Assembly (NCBI GenBank): GCA_963930655.1
Contig: OZ005607.1
Coordinates: 12,044,874-12,108,873, forward strand
Direction of reading: 5' to 3'
DNA from: Myrica gale
Lineage: Eukaryota; Streptophyta; Magnoliopsida; Fagales; Myricaceae
Length of the DNA stretch: 64,000 bases
Shown here one piece after another: positions 23,430 to 35,107 of the stretch. The translations under genes were made by a program, and so were the position numbers. The notes below the pieces were generated by a model that did no database searches, was not told the origin of the DNA, and worked only from the letters and a program-made list of their open reading frames with translations. The first letter of the stretch is position 1. Every line of letters begins with the position of its first letter.

Positions 23430-23930
23430 AAAAAAGTAAAGTCATAGTTACCGAAGTATGAGCAAAAATCAAATAAGTACTCCTAATTATCAATTCGGCG
23501 ATTTGAGACCCATAACTTTTGAAAATCATCAATTCTAGCCCCCCGTCTAAACTAGGTATTAAATCCGACGGAAAATCATACAAAATGCCCCTTCAAAAAT
23601 AATTACTAAAAAATTCATTAAAAATAAAAAAAAAATGATTTTTTTAAAAGTAATATTTTTTAAATAAAACTGTTGAAACTCTATTTCAATAATATATTCA
23701 TTTTAAATTTATTTCTTAAATTTTTATTATTTTTAAAAAATTTAGTCTAAGAGGGGCATTTCGGTCATTTTGTATAATTTTCCTTCGGATTTAACGCATA
23801 ATTTAGACGGAGCTAGAATTGATGATTTTCAAAAGTTATGGGTCTCAAATCGTCATATTGATAATTATGGATACCGATTTGATTTTTGCTCATACTTATG
23901 GAGCTAACTATGAATTTTTTTAAAAAAAAA
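23430..23930. mobile_element. Foldback (long inverted repeat) MITE, about 500 bp
   Basis: The left arm (23437-23640: GTCATAGTTACCGAAGTATG, GAGCAAAAATCAAAT, GAGACCCATAACTTTTG, then TCATCAATTCTAGC) matches the reverse complement of 23720-23915 almost throughout, around an AT-rich centre. Exact ends and a duplication are masked by poly(A)/poly(T) at both borders. It is non-coding. Confidence 0.8.
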
Positions 23931-24981
23931 ACTCCCAAAAGAGAATTCTTCTAAATTTCTTTTTCTCCTTGTTAGATGGACTTTAATATTGCAAAAGATA
24001 CATATCTACTCAAGGTCCTAACTTTGGTTCTTACTTTTTAGATATACATTGAGTTAGGTAGATTCGCACTTACAAGATAAAGAAGCCAAAGCATTATTAG
24101 GTTTGATGATCCTCATCATAGATAGTTCAAGAACTTTTCTAACCTATTCAGCTATGGGGGCCATGGTTCCCCAACCTCCCAAAATCAGTGAAAATGTGGT
24201 ACTTCTCTTTATGACAAAAAAATTGTTAATAATTTTTTTTCATTTTGTTTTCCCTCTTCTTCTTCTTCTTTTCTTTTTGTGTAACTGCCCTCTCTAATGT
24301 TTAATCTTGGCTTGGTCCCTAAATTTATGAATGATAAGAGTTCATAAAAAATGGGTCAAATAATTATTTATATTGAATTAATTTAATATGATGCAAATTA
24401 AAATACACATTAGAAATGATTAATTCAATATTCTTGAGATGCATATCTAAGAAAAAAAGAAATAATTAAAAACATGACTTTTTGACTTTTGAGGGTATGA
24501 TATGACTTGGGGGTTCTTACTACCAGAAAGCAATATGTATTCATATTCATATTCATATTCCTGCTGTCCATTTTCGGATATTTCTGTATGCAATTTTTCT
24601 TCCTTCTTTTCACACTTAATTAAAAAAAAGAGATTGAATTCAGGCAGTATTTGCAAAACGTTTTTTTCTTTTTCTTTTTTGAGGTCCTTTTGGACAACTG
24701 GGAATATTACAGTAATATTATTAATTAACGAGCTGGATCAAATCTGCGTCTTAGAATTAATTAATTGAACCACGTTATATATATATATAAGCCAGCAAAA
24801 TTGATTATCTTCTCAAATTTCAAAATACGAACTCGTTTGCTCGAATCCAAGTGTCTCTTTTTCTAATCATTCACTTTTTCAACTTTAGGACTGGTCCTGA
24901 ACACCAAATTGGACCACGTAGCTGTAATTAAATTATGCTTAGGATGGAAAAAAAAACAAACAAATTATATGTAAAATATAT

Positions 24982-25086
24982 CAGTCCACTCTATGTTTTT
25001 CGCTTATATATATATATATAAAGAATAGTAGATGGTCTTTAATAAAAAGAAAAAAAAAGGAAAAGCGAAAAACATAGAGTGGACTG
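24982..25086. repeat. Perfect 24-bp inverted repeat with a 57-base loop
   Basis: 24982-25005 (starting CAGTCCACTCTATG) is the exact reverse complement of 25063-25086. The loop is AT-rich with a TA run. A transcript of either strand would form a hairpin with a perfect 24-bp stem, unusual beside the weakly matched MITEs nearby. Confidence 0.8.
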
Positions 25087-25561
25087 AACGATATATCTTT
25101 ACTTCATAAAAGAAAAAAAAATATCGCTGTCCTTTTCTTTTTCCTTCCTAGCGATATCACTTTCTTTTTGATAAGTTAGCAATATAGCTTTCATATGTAA
25201 AGCATGATGTTTCTATTCAACGTTCAACCGAAGTCATAAACTCCACGCTGAACTCGGTGTAAAAACAAAAAAAAAAAAAGCCAAAAAGTCCGATTTCTCG
25301 CGACAAGTTAATCGAACAAGAACAATATGACATGCACAGTTTGTAACGAGATTTTCGTGTGTAGCCTTGAAGAGGAACTAGCCCGAGCCAGCTTGACAGT
25401 TGGCAGGCTGGACACGCTTAGGGTTGTGCATAATCGGTGGCGGTTATGCCCTCCATCGTCACCGTTATGGGTGGTTGTCTAAAAATAAACAATAACTCCT
25501 CCACCATTAAGGGAATAAACCGGCCCCTAACGGTAGCGGTTACCGCCACCTACACCGGAGA

Positions 25562-25837
25562 TCCATAAAAAAAATCAAACCGCACAAATTCACCATCCAA
25601 ATCGCAATATATCACAACAAATCCATAATCCACAAACTAAATCGTAACAAATCCACAAACTACAAACTCAAATCGTCATAAATCTCAACTAAATCCAGTG
25701 AAAAAAAAAAATTCAAATCGCACAAATCCACAATCCAAATCGCAACAGATCACAACAAATTCATAATCCACAAACTAAATCGTAACAAATCCACAAACTA
25801 CAAACTCAAATCGTCACAAATCTCAACTAAATCCAAT
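25562..25837. repeat. 138-bp tandem duplication within the hAT element
   Basis: ATAATCCACAAACTAAATCG recurs at 25625 and 25763, and the surrounding text (AAATCGCA, CACAACAAAT, CAAACTCAAATCGTC, TCTCAACTAAATCCA) repeats with the same spacing, giving two adjacent copies of about 138 bases. Confidence 0.8.
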
Positions 25838-26118
25838 GATCCACAAACCCAAAAGTAAATCGCAACAAAACTAGAGAGAAAGAGATAGAAAAAGAGAGAT
25901 TAAGTGTTGTAACCGCTTGTTTAAGAGGGTGGTGCGACTGGAGGAGAGCTGCGGACCTGAGGCGAAGAGAGGAGGGGCAGCAACTGACAGGAGGCTGAAG
26001 CGTCTCGGAGAGAGGAGGGAAATAGAGGAGGGTCTGGGTCGAGGAGGGAATCGCGAAGTGGGAGGGGAAAAAACCATAAGTAACTAGCTAAAACCAAAAC
26101 GACGTCGTTTAAAAAAAA

Positions 26119-26912
26119 TGCTTAATTATCTTACAAGTCCATGTGGTATCTGACTTTTACAAAATAGTCAATGTAGTATGACTTTCAACAAAATGGTTCT
26201 TGTGGTATAGTTTTGAGACAAATTAGTCCTTGTGGTATGACTTTCAACAAAATAGTCCTTGTGGTATAGTTTTGAGACAAATTAGTTCTTTCGTCCAACT
26301 GTTGCTACCCACTTAACTAGAGAGTGTTGTATATGTCACTTTCCATTCACTCGTTGACACATCAGCAGCCGTCCTGGATCGAACCAATCAAGTCTGAGGT
26401 TGAGGCTCAGACTAATTCTACGAGCTAAAAGAAGTATATCACTCGTGATTTGGATACTAATGTTAAAAAACACGTGTCAACGCCTGCATGACGCTGACGT
26501 GGCATATACAACACTCTCCCGGCAGTTAGACAGAGGGACTAAGGTTATGTTTGTGTTGAAAAATTTTTGGTATTGGGTTTAGTGAAAAAGTGAAGAGAGG
26601 TAATTTTTTATATTTTTTTGTAATTTTTTATATTTTTTGTAATTTTTTATATTTTTTGATAGGAGAGAGAGAGAGAGAGATTATATTGTAGTATTTTATT
26701 GTGAGTTGGTGAAATATTTTGTGAAATTTTTGGTGCAAACGCACCCTAATTTGTCTCAAAACTATACCACAGGGACTATTTTGTTGAAAGTCATTCCACA
26801 GGGACTAATTTGTCTCCAAACTATACCACAAGGACCATTTTGTTGAAAGTCATACCACATGGACTATTTTGTAAAAGTAGGATACCACAGAGACATGTAA
26901 GATAATTAAGCC
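26119..26912. mobile_element. Foldback MULE-type MITE nested in hAT
   Basis: The ends are TGCTTAATTATC and, inverted, GGCTTAATTATC. Long arms carry several copies each of ACAAATTAGTCC(TT)GTGGTAT and ACTTTCAACAAAAT. Nine-base flanks TAAAAAAAA are present on both sides (26110-26118, 26913-26921), the duplication size of Mutator-type elements. The right arm is interrupted by a Tourist-like MITE. It is non-coding. Confidence 0.85.
26543..26746. mobile_element. Tourist-like MITE nested in the foldback element, 204 bp
   Basis: The element runs from GGTTATGTTTG to (inverted) GGGTGCGTTTGC and is flanked by TAA on both sides (26540-26542, 26747-26749). Removing it restores the match between the two arms of the surrounding foldback element, which proves the insertion. 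It holds three AATTTTTTATATTTTTT units and a GA run. Confidence 0.9.
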
Positions 26913-27155
26913 TAAAAAAAAGGCATCATGGCCAGCACTGAACGGAGGAGGGGAGGAAAAAAAAGGCAGTGGGTTGTGAACCGTCACCGCCATTTTCACC
27001 GCCTTTTGGCGAAAATGGGAACCGTTACAGCCTCCGCTACTAAGCAGGGAGCGGTTATCGGTATCGATATCGGTGCCGGTACCGGTTAACCGGCCCACCA
27101 CCGATACTGGTGAACAGGCCTAGACGTGCTCGATCCGAGCGCTAGGGTCCTACTT

Positions 27156-27410
27156 CACGTGCCACCATGCCCTCGTACGTGACATGAAGCAATGGGAGGC
27201 CCCGTGGCGTAAGTACTTGTTCAGTTACACGTGTCGCGATCATTGAAAGTCTGAACAGGACCACATTGTCCTCTTTTCTAGGAACCAGGTCAGGTGAACC
27301 CCCCCTCACCCGGTGGTGTAAAAGACAAATCCATCTTCCCCAAAATGCCCCACCTTTCGTCCACTAGCGTAGCGAGAGCATTTACGTTCTGCTTGCAAAC
27401 AACACGTGGC
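27156..27410. promoter_or_regulatory. Cluster of G-box / ABRE-like sites upstream of S40
   Basis: CACGTG occurs at 27156-27161, ACACGTGTC at 27227-27235 and ACACGTGGC at 27402-27410. The last is the classic abscisic-acid response element. The cluster lies 0.9-1.2 kb upstream of the S40 start, with two MITEs between. Responsiveness to ABA or senescence is inferred from the family and motifs and not shown. Confidence 0.4.
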
Positions 27411-27639
27411 GTCCATCTATGAGCACGAGGGACGAACGCGTGTCGTCATCGGCAACGTCTGAATCGAGGTTAGGAAATTAGTTAACGCTTTCAGTTAATA
27501 TGGATAAAATAGTTAATTGCTAATTTTGTTCTGATACAAAAGAGTTTTCCTTAGGGAGCGATGTGTTAATTTAAAAACAAGTAGCACTATAGTTGAAAAA
27601 TTACTTTCCGTGTTAGTGGGAGATTACTCGGAGTAATTA

Positions 27640-27843
27640 AAGAAGGGATAGAATAAAAATTCTAAAATTTTAAATCCTTTAAAATTGTAACACAATTAAA
27701 TATTACAATATAATCTCTACCTCATCAAATCATTATTTTTCACTACAAAAAATATAAAAAATTACATATCTTCACTTTTTCACTAAACCTAATACCTAAA
27801 ATTTTAACAGCACTAAAATTTTACTTCATAATCCCACCCAAAG
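27640..27843. mobile_element. Relic of a Tourist-like MITE
   Basis: The text TACAATATAATCTCT, TTTTTCACTAAACCTAATACC and CACCCAAAGTTATG is shared with the MITEs at 27917 and (inverted) 26543. The ends and the duplication are no longer clear. Confidence 0.5.
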
Positions 27844-27916
27844 TTATGTCCCCGAAATAATGGAAATTTTTGAGTTTGATAAGAAATATCGCTGCGAGAA
27901 AACCCGGGGTGAGTTA

Positions 27917-28115
27917 GGGTGCGTTTGCATGAAAAAATTTACAAAATTTTTCACCCTCTCACAATAAAATACTACAATATAATCTCTCTTTCTTCCATCC
28001 AAACATAACTTTTCACTGCAAAAACAATATAAAAAATTACCTCTCTTTTTATTTTTTTCACTAAATCCAATATCAAAATTGTAACAAAAAAAATTTTACT
28101 AACACAAATCCACCA
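27917..28115. mobile_element. Tourist-like MITE, 199 bp, just upstream of S40
   Basis: Begins GGGTGCGTTTGCATG, ends CACAAATCCACCA, with TTA on each side (27914-27916, 28116-28118). It is the same family as 26543-26746 in opposite orientation. It ends about 70 bases before the S40 TATA box, so it forms part of the proximal promoter. Confidence 0.75.
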
Positions 28116-28185
28116 TTATTAATTTAGGCAGATGAACTTGCAGAGAAAGTCTTATCCATTAAGCGACCCGTCCGAACTCCAAACC

Positions 28186-28194
28186 TTTATAAAA
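28186..28194 (+). promoter_or_regulatory. TATA box of the S40 gene
   Basis: CTTTATAAAAG lies about 135 bases before the ATG; transcription would start near 28220, giving a purine-rich leader of about 100 bases with GA repeats. Confidence 0.6.
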
Positions 28195-28323
28195 GCAGAT
28201 CAAAACCCTCACTTCAAAGACCCAAAACCAATCCTACAAAGCGAGAGAAGAAACGCAAGGGGTGAAGAGAGAGAGAGCGCATCGAAACTCGCTGAGTAAC
28301 TAATTTTCTTGCCGTACCTATCC

Positions 28324-28848
28324 ATGGCAGCCAGTAAGAGTTACTACGCTCGCCCAAGCTACCGATTCCTTCCCAGTGACAGAGACCACTACGCTCCCAT
28401 CGCCCACGACTCGGCATTCGAAATGGACGAATCCGATCTCTACAACTCGGTCCGCTCCAACTCGCCCGAGTTCGGCAAGCCCGCCCTGGGTTCACGCTTC
28501 ACAAAGAAGTCCTCCTCGAAGCCTTCGCGGACCGAATCGGTCGACCGCAACGTCACCGGCGGTACTCCTTCTTCGCTGCCGGTGAACATTCCGGACTGGT
28601 CGAAGATCCTGAGGGACGAGTACAGAGACAATCGCCGCGGGGACGGCGTTGACTACGATGACGTTGACGGCGACGATGACTGCGAGAACGGGGTGAGGGT
28701 CCCGCCGCACGAGTTTCTCGCGAGGCAGATGGCGAGGACTAGGATCGCGTCCTTCTCGGTCCATGAAGGCATCGGGAGGACCCTGAAAGGGAGAGATCTC
28801 AGTAGGGTCCGAAACGCAATTTGGGAAAAAACTGGGTTCCAAGACTAG
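28324..28848 (+). CDS. S40-family senescence regulator (DUF584), 174 aa, intronless
   Basis: The frame from ATG 28324 (context CC-ATG-G) to TAG 28848 gives 174 residues. A variable N-terminus ([20 protein letters not shown]) is followed by Ser-rich and Lys/Ser basic stretches, then the family block [20 protein letters not shown] (about residues 85-105), an acidic insert ([12 protein letters not shown]), and the conserved C-terminus [49 protein letters not shown]. This is the whole DUF584 signature and a normal length. S40 proteins are small nuclear proteins induced during leaf senescence and by ABA, dark and pathogens; their biochemical role is not settled. The coding sequence is clearly GC-richer than its surroundings. 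A TATA box lies at 28186 and ABRE-like sites further upstream. Identification is firm; the paralogue number is not assigned. Confidence 0.97.
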   Translation: MAASKSYYARPSYRFLPSDRDHYAPIAHDSAFEMDESDLYNSVRSNSPEFGKPALGSRFTKKSSSKPSRTESVDRNVTGGTPSSLPVNIPDWSKILRDEYRDNRRGDGVDYDDVDGDDDCENGVRVPPHEFLARQMARTRIASFSVHEGIGRTLKGRDLSRVRNAIWEKTGFQD

Positions 28849-30226
28849 AGAAGAAGCTCTTCCCGGGAAAAAAAAAAAAAGAACCCCGCAAATAACAGCG
28901 AGAAATTACGGAATATTCGGTAGAATATTTATTTTTTGTTCCTTTTTTGTCTTTTGGTTATTCCGACGGTACTCTGATAGACTTCCTCTCTCTCTCTCTC
29001 TCTCTCTCAATTTTTGAGTTTGACGTCGTTTTGACGACTCTTATGCGATCAAGAGGAAAATTTTGCGAATGTAATTCTAACTTCGAGATTGTATTCGAAT
29101 TTGCGGAGGATATTTCGTCCGGTTTTTCCTTCATTTTTTTGTTGTGAACATATTGCTGAGGTGGTTGGTGTTCGTTTTCAAGCTTTTAAAAGTTGTGAAC
29201 TGAAAGTGGTTGAAATGGGAGAGGTGGCGGGGGCCATTGAACAATCTAAATGGAAAGTAGGGCCCGTTTGCTCAATGATTGGTGGGGGTTCTTCGGTCCT
29301 GCTTGAAAAAATGCAGAAATGGCTACAGAAGTCTACAATGGCGTTGCCCAGTTTCCTCTGCAATTTTTCCTCATTGCTCGACCTCTTATTTGAAGGAAAA
29401 TGTTTCCTCGGAGTATGACCTTTTTAATCGAATTTGCACGGGATAATTTGAGAAGATATGTATAGATACTATTGGTGACCCTGATATGCGATAATGGAAG
29501 TTTTTGGTGATACATGGGAAAGGCCTACTTGTCATCCTAATCCAATTTTAAGAACCACGTAGGAACTTGAGGAGGATAATGCTACCCATTTTTTACTTTA
29601 ATCACCAAATTTGGCTATACATATACGTTGGATATCGTGGATTAGGATTAGAATTAGGCTTAGTATCCACTCAACAGATATTGCTTACTTGTTAACGGAA
29701 GGGGACGGAGGTCGAAGAAGGGGCTATTTTATTTGACTAATTTTTTATTTGGGAATAAATTGCTAACTTTCTAATACCTGAGGAGCATGGTTGTAATTCG
29801 TCTTAATAAAACTCTAATCTACCACGTTATTTATCAAATCATCTATTTTATTATACTAAACATAAAAAAATTAAGTTAAATAACCTTTTTATTCATTTTT
29901 TAACCAAACTTCAATTTTCACTATTTGCTCACAAAAATAAATAAACTCTAATCTACCAAAATTTTCACAATATTCTTAATGGCCAAAACTATTGATTCCA
30001 CCTATATACTTTTTATTTCTATTTTTATTTATTTTCTATATTTATGCTTTATTTTTCATAAAAATAAAATTAAATATTTAGTGTTGTAATCGATGATGTA
30101 AAAAAGAAAAATTGTTGGCCTTGTCGTTAAAAGAATTGAAAATTGGAGTCCATGGCTAAAAAATGCATGAACTTCCCTTGCTAGCTCAAATGGGTATATG
30201 GTCAAGAAACCAGAATAATTATATTG
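28849..30226. other. S40 3' region and intergenic DNA
   Basis: 28849-29150 is probably untranslated sequence and includes a CT microsatellite (28985-29008). 29150-29430 stays open in one frame without a recognisable domain. 29800-29960 carries AT-rich text (AAACTCTAATCTACC twice) resembling the MITEs elsewhere in the window. Confidence 0.4.
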
Positions 30227-30612
30227 GGAGATGTTCGGTTTGAAGATAAAAGGTGGATTCGAATTTCGTAACACTTCATGTTCGGCGAAGTGAGTTTTTT
30301 TTCAGGCATGACAGCTTTCACAGTGCCTTTGTCCCCTGCGCAGCTACTGCGATTATTGTATTCAAACTACTGTCATGCTACTGGCATGTCAGCAGTTTGT
30401 CGTTTTACAACTTTTTTGTTTTTTTAAAAAAAAAATTAATTTTTAACTTTTTAAAAAATTAATAAATTTAAATTAAAAAAATAATTTTAAATATCATCAT
30501 TATTTTTTTACACATCATCAATCTCTACAAAAACACAAATACAACTCTAACACCAGCTAAAAATTCACAAAACACTCAGATTCTACCAAATTTCTCAAAA
30601 CCGAACATAACC
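30227..30612. mobile_element. MITE, 386 bp, family with the 46680 copy
   Basis: The ends are GGAGATGTTCGGTTTG and (inverted) GGTTATGTTCGGTTTTGAG, flanked by TTG on both sides (30224-30226, 30613-30615). The body shares TTCATGTTCGGCGAAGTGA, CATGACAGC and TGTCATGCTAC with the copy at 46680-47076, in opposite orientation. It is non-coding. Confidence 0.85.
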
Positions 30613-31223
30613 TTGGTGCAACTCTAGCTGGTCCTCACAGGTGTTAATAGGGTATGAGATGATCGTGGACCGTTGGATTTATTTTTTCGGCGGTACGGTT
30701 AGTTGACCTTTATGGTAGCTACCCGCTCTAGCTTTTTGTCCGAGTTCGCCCGTTGTTTTTCTCGTTCTTGTTTTTTTCTCACTTTATGTCGCCACGGGAA
30801 TATCTAGCTGTTCCCAAGCGCTGACAATGATGGCGTCACCTACGGCGGCATGGAACTTTGGTGAAGCCATCATGAGCCACGAAATTGTGTAATACCTGTT
30901 TTTGTTTTTGTCAAATTTAATTTTTTTTCAATGTTCGTAATTCACGTGCTTTACAAACCAATTCTCCAAAAGACTAAAACTATCACTCCATTATTAATTA
31001 TTCTTAAACTTTATCTCCCACAAGTTAATTAATATGAGGCTTCGTTTCACTCGCAGCATTAAGAGTTTATAAAATTCAGGAGAAAAAGGTGAGGGCAAGA
31101 GGATTGTAACTTCAGGTCGGTCGATGAATTCCACATAGGTCTATCGCTGAGGCAACTCACGCTTTGTTTTTTTTAAGAATATATATAAAGTTTATTCTCG
31201 TGATTTGAGCAAATATTAAATAA

Positions 31224-31414
31224 GAGGATGTTTGGTTGTGGTGTTTTTTGAAAAAAAAAATTATGTTTTGAAAATTTTTAGGTAATGTTAACTTTATTAG
31301 TATGAGTGTTGTCGTTATTTTTATGTGGTGTTAAAAATGATGTTTGGTTGTAGAATTTTTTGTATTGTGAGAATTCAAAAAAATCCTGAAGATTTTTTTC
31401 AACTGAACAGCCTC
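31224..31414. mobile_element. Tourist-like MITE, 191 bp
   Basis: The ends are GAGGATGTTTGGTTG and (inverted) GAGGCTGTTCAGTTG with TAA on both sides (31221-31223, 31415-31417). An AT-rich interior contains a second internal GATGTTTGGTTGT. Confidence 0.75.
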
Positions 31415-33359
31415 TAAGTCTCTAAACTTTAAAATCTATTAAATCAGTACATGAAGTTTAAAACTCATAAGCACATTAGAAGTTCTTCTACTACCCTTCA
31501 AATGTTGTGTTTCTAGAGTGTTTTTAAAATTAGGGTTAATGACCTTTTTGGTCTCTTAATTTTATTCCTTTTTAACAAATGATCTTTGGATTTCCGTTTT
31601 GGTCAATTTAATCTCTAATTTATTTTTATTTATCAATTTGGTCCTTCCTTCTACTTTCGTTAATAACATGTCCAGTCATCTAACAGTCCTACACGTCATA
31701 CTCAATCAGAAAATGATGCGTGTAGAAAATATTATTTAAAAATGCCATATCAATTTTATTGCGCCACGTCGCCAAAATAAAAATATTGCCAAAAAAAAGT
31801 AATTAATTATTTTTAAAATTATAAAAATAATGTAAAGTTTTTTAAAAATAGTCAGTGTGCCAAGAAAGGGGAAAAGATATAATCTTCAACTTCCCTCGAA
31901 ATCACAATTAAATTGCACGATACATTAAATGCTCCCACTTACCATATAATTAAAGTGTAGTGACTAAGTTACTAATTTCTAGAAGGAAAATAGCTAGAAA
32001 TAATTACTAAAGCATAAGAAGTCGACATTTTTCATTAGTAGAGAAAACAATCTTAATTAAGTAGTGACACACTGACTTAACTCATGTATATTATCTTCAT
32101 ATGATATGAAATCTGGCTAAGTTTTTATTACCCTCCAACATGACATTCTAGAAAACTATGTTTGTTTATATGTGTTTTATTTATTTATAAAATATAAATT
32201 CCATATATTGTGCTTGGTATTTATTGTTTATGCACATTTCTTTATTAAGATTTTAAATAATAATGTATCACGATGCAATAATAATTTGTTAATTTCTAAA
32301 TAAATGCTCAAAAATATATTGGGTCGCACTAAAAAATTCTTGAATTTTTGGTATTCTATCTTATATATTTATCTATATTTAGGTCGGCTAAATATATTTA
32401 TGTATCTTAATTTTTAGTATAATATTTATTTATCAGTCTACCTCAATTTTCACAATATTTTCAAAGTTCCTAAAAGAATTTAGTTTGCAAACATGGCGAT
32501 GGTACCGTGCAGGAAATGTTCTTTCTTTGATTTGGATACGACCAAGAAGGCTTCGCAAAGTTCCTCCGATTTTTCGAACAATCCCCTTTGTACAAGACTC
32601 TTCTTTTTGAAGAAGTTCTTGCCCAAAATCTAGATTCTGTCTCTGCCTTTGACGGACTGACATATTCTAGCGCACTGTAACGTGAACAATTTCTATTGGA
32701 AAATTTGTGCTTAAACAGGTTCTTTCTATGGGCTGGGTTCAGGATCAGAGGTCCAAATTTTATTTTAAAGTTCAGGTGCAACTTGGGTACAAGAACTTGG
32801 TTAACGGTTGCAGATCTGGCTCATTCTAGGCTGAATGGACTTGAGTCCATTCCACAATACTGCAGTACCGGTTTTAAGCCCATAAGCCTGTTTTGAGCAA
32901 ATGTGGGCCACGCTTTCAAGTGAGCCCGTAATCTGTTCTCTTGTCTTGCGTATTTTAAAGACCCAAGCTAAAGCTAATAGGTTGGTTCGTGAATATAAAA
33001 ACAAATCAAGCCCGGACTCGACCCACGTCGTCCTCTTTAAGATGGATGGCGTAATTCGTTCTTAGCGCTGTGGATTTGAAATATTTTCACATTCGAAATT
33101 TCAAAACCTCCAAAATTTTTACCCAAAACTATTCTCTTTGCTTACTTTTTAACAAACTTCGTTACTTTGCCATTACAAAAAAAAAATCCATCTATCTTTT
33201 CTCTTCTTACTTCTTAACAAAAACTTCAATAAAAATCAATTGACAATTAAATATTCTTCAACTTTTTCACCAACTTTTTTATAAATCTCCACAAAAAATT
33301 TAAACTAAAAAATTTTCTAATATAAACTCAAAATTCTTAACCTCTCTCTTAGAGGATTG
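31415..33359. other. Intergenic DNA, no gene seen
   Basis: 31535-31800 has 'ttaatgaccttttt-ggtc' and 'tttggtccttcc' text like one arm of a foldback element, with no second arm found. 32470-33020 is of more even composition and has open frames on both strands, none with a recognisable domain. 33060-33350 is AT-rich MITE-like debris. Confidence 0.4.
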
Positions 33360-34512
33360 CCCAAGGCCTTCAAACCTCGATGGTGCACTAACTTCTATCT
33401 GGATCGCTTCACTTCTGGACGTTTAAGGGACTGGGAACAAAATAAGGTTGGTGCACCATGGCAAAAGACACACTTGAAAGCAAAATAGGGAGAAACTGTA
33501 AGCAGAACTTGAATCACTAACCTCCCGCCATTGTTGCTCGATAGAGGAACTAAGATGACAACCAGGATATCACCTACAATAAACTCAAGAAAAATCTCGC
33601 TCACTCTCACTGTGAATTGAGAAATTAAGGATAGAAGTTTTCTGCCTAGCCTATCTCACATAGTCCACGTTCAATGTCGCATCAGCCACTTTCTTTCCAT
33701 CAAGAAGAAAATGGAGATACTCGCAACGTCAATAAGCCACTACATTGACCAAGTCTTCAGTAAGTGACAATAATATCTCAACGACCCATTATTTGATATT
33801 TGAATAAAATAAGTAATATAATAATATTAATTTAAAAATCAAACGTAACATGTGGGCCACTTTAAGTCTCTAAATTTAACACACGTGCTAACATTCTTCC
33901 ACTTGACTCAAAAGGTACATATGAATGCTTGATAGAGCAATAGAAATTAAAACTAAATATGGTCACGAGTAAAAATTACTCAAACTATATACTTTAAAAG
34001 AAATGTACAATTAATGAATAGTGAGTCTTGTTTTTGTTCAATCATATTCCCTTTCATGTATTACAATATACGAATCACGATCTCTCTAACTAAATCCTTA
34101 TGTAGTGATGCTTTATGAGTAACTTCCAATAAGTCACTCTTGGTCCAATTGTCTCAATGGACTATATAAGAGCAAACATTTTATGTGCACAAAATTACTT
34201 CATTGAGAATAAATAAGTACTATAGGAAACAAGAAATTAAACATTAAAGTGAACTAACTATTATCATGCTCTCTACATGTTTCAACTATATCTTAACCAA
34301 GAGTCCCTCTATCATGAGATTAGCAATCATCGATCTCGTACTAATATGTGTTTAATGACCACTTCTTGTTCCTTACTTTTTTCTCTGAGAGCAAGATACT
34401 TTATATTAATATGTTTACTTCGGCTCCTATTTTTGTTGTTCTTCGAAAAGAAAACTATTGCCAAGTTATCACAATAAATCCTTAAACCTGCATGACTCTG
34501 CTCCCAAAACAC
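33360..34512 (-). mobile_element. Ty1/Copia fossil: 3' end of pol and 3' LTR
   Basis: On the minus strand, about 34500-34327 encodes the end of Copia RNase H (GLRIYCDNLAIVFFSKNN, SKHINIKYLALREK). A tail leads to a purine tract (AGTGGAAGAATG, about 33905-33892) and then TGTTAGCACG, the usual start of a Copia 3' LTR, which runs toward about 33360. The 5' part of the element is missing and its upstream end lies about 600 bases from the MON1 start codon. It is broken and old. Confidence 0.7.
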
Positions 34513-34520
34513 TCGAAGAT
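34491..34520 (+). repeat. 30-bp exact copy of MON1 exon 1 sequence
   Basis: 34491-34520 is identical to 35162-35191 within MON1 exon 1 (from CATGACTCTGCTCCC to ACTCGAAGAT). The upstream copy sits exactly where the Copia pol similarity stops, which suggests filler DNA copied during repair of a break. Confidence 0.85.
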
Positions 34521-35107
34521 GGTGGGGGTGAACTATTTAGTTAAAAAAAAACTAACGTGATCGATTTTCCGTTGAAGCGGCGAAAACTACCGCTTCTGGG
34601 AAGCTTCCAAATTCACTTCTGGTTCTGGTTCCTGGAAGAGGAGGACCTCAGCTTCCCAAAATCAGTGACGGAACTAGAAACGGAGCTCCGCCGGAGCCCG
34701 GACTAGACTTGGACCCCTAGTTGTGAATTTGTTCTGCACTTACGGGCCTTTGCCCATTTTGGACCAATGGGCCGGAGCCGGAGTCAAAAGCACGTTTAAC
34801 GAAAAATCCAATGGATTCAGCCCGCCTCGTGGTCCTTTCGCGCGAGATGGCATTCGGATGCCCCTCTCCACCTACTGGTCAGAGTGCCTGGGAGGCTCTG
34901 CGTCGCGTTTCGCATTGGAATCTTTGCACCGGAGAAAAGCTCCAGCGACTGGTAGGCGACAGGTCCAATGTTTCCCACAAAGGCACTAACCCTCTCTCCC
35001 TCTATCTCTCTCTTGCAATTGAGAAATAGTCATTTAAAAACCTAGCTTTTCTATTCCTATAGAAGATTTCACCGAAATCCGAAAACTTCAAAATCTCGCT
35101 TCCGTCA

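Larger units (their letters stand above)
25419..27122. mobile_element. Non-autonomous hAT element, 1.7 kb, host of nested insertions
   Basis: The left end reads TAGGGTTGTGCATAATCGGT and the right end, inverted, TAGGCCTGTTCACCAGTATC. The subterminal parts are rich in GGTAACCGCC- and ACCGGT-type words on both sides. Eight-base flanks GACACGCT (25411-25418) and GACGTGCT (27123-27130) agree at six of eight positions, as expected for an old hAT target-site duplication. Inside are a 138-bp tandem duplication and the foldback element at 26119-26912. No transposase is present. Confidence 0.75.

Noticed and set aside
28309-28323. Extension of S40 to a TTG start five codons upstream
   Set aside because: The ATG at 28324 has good context and matches the usual family N-terminus.
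28492-28842. 116-codon minus-strand frame opposite S40
   Set aside because: It is the shadow of the GC-rich S40 coding sequence.
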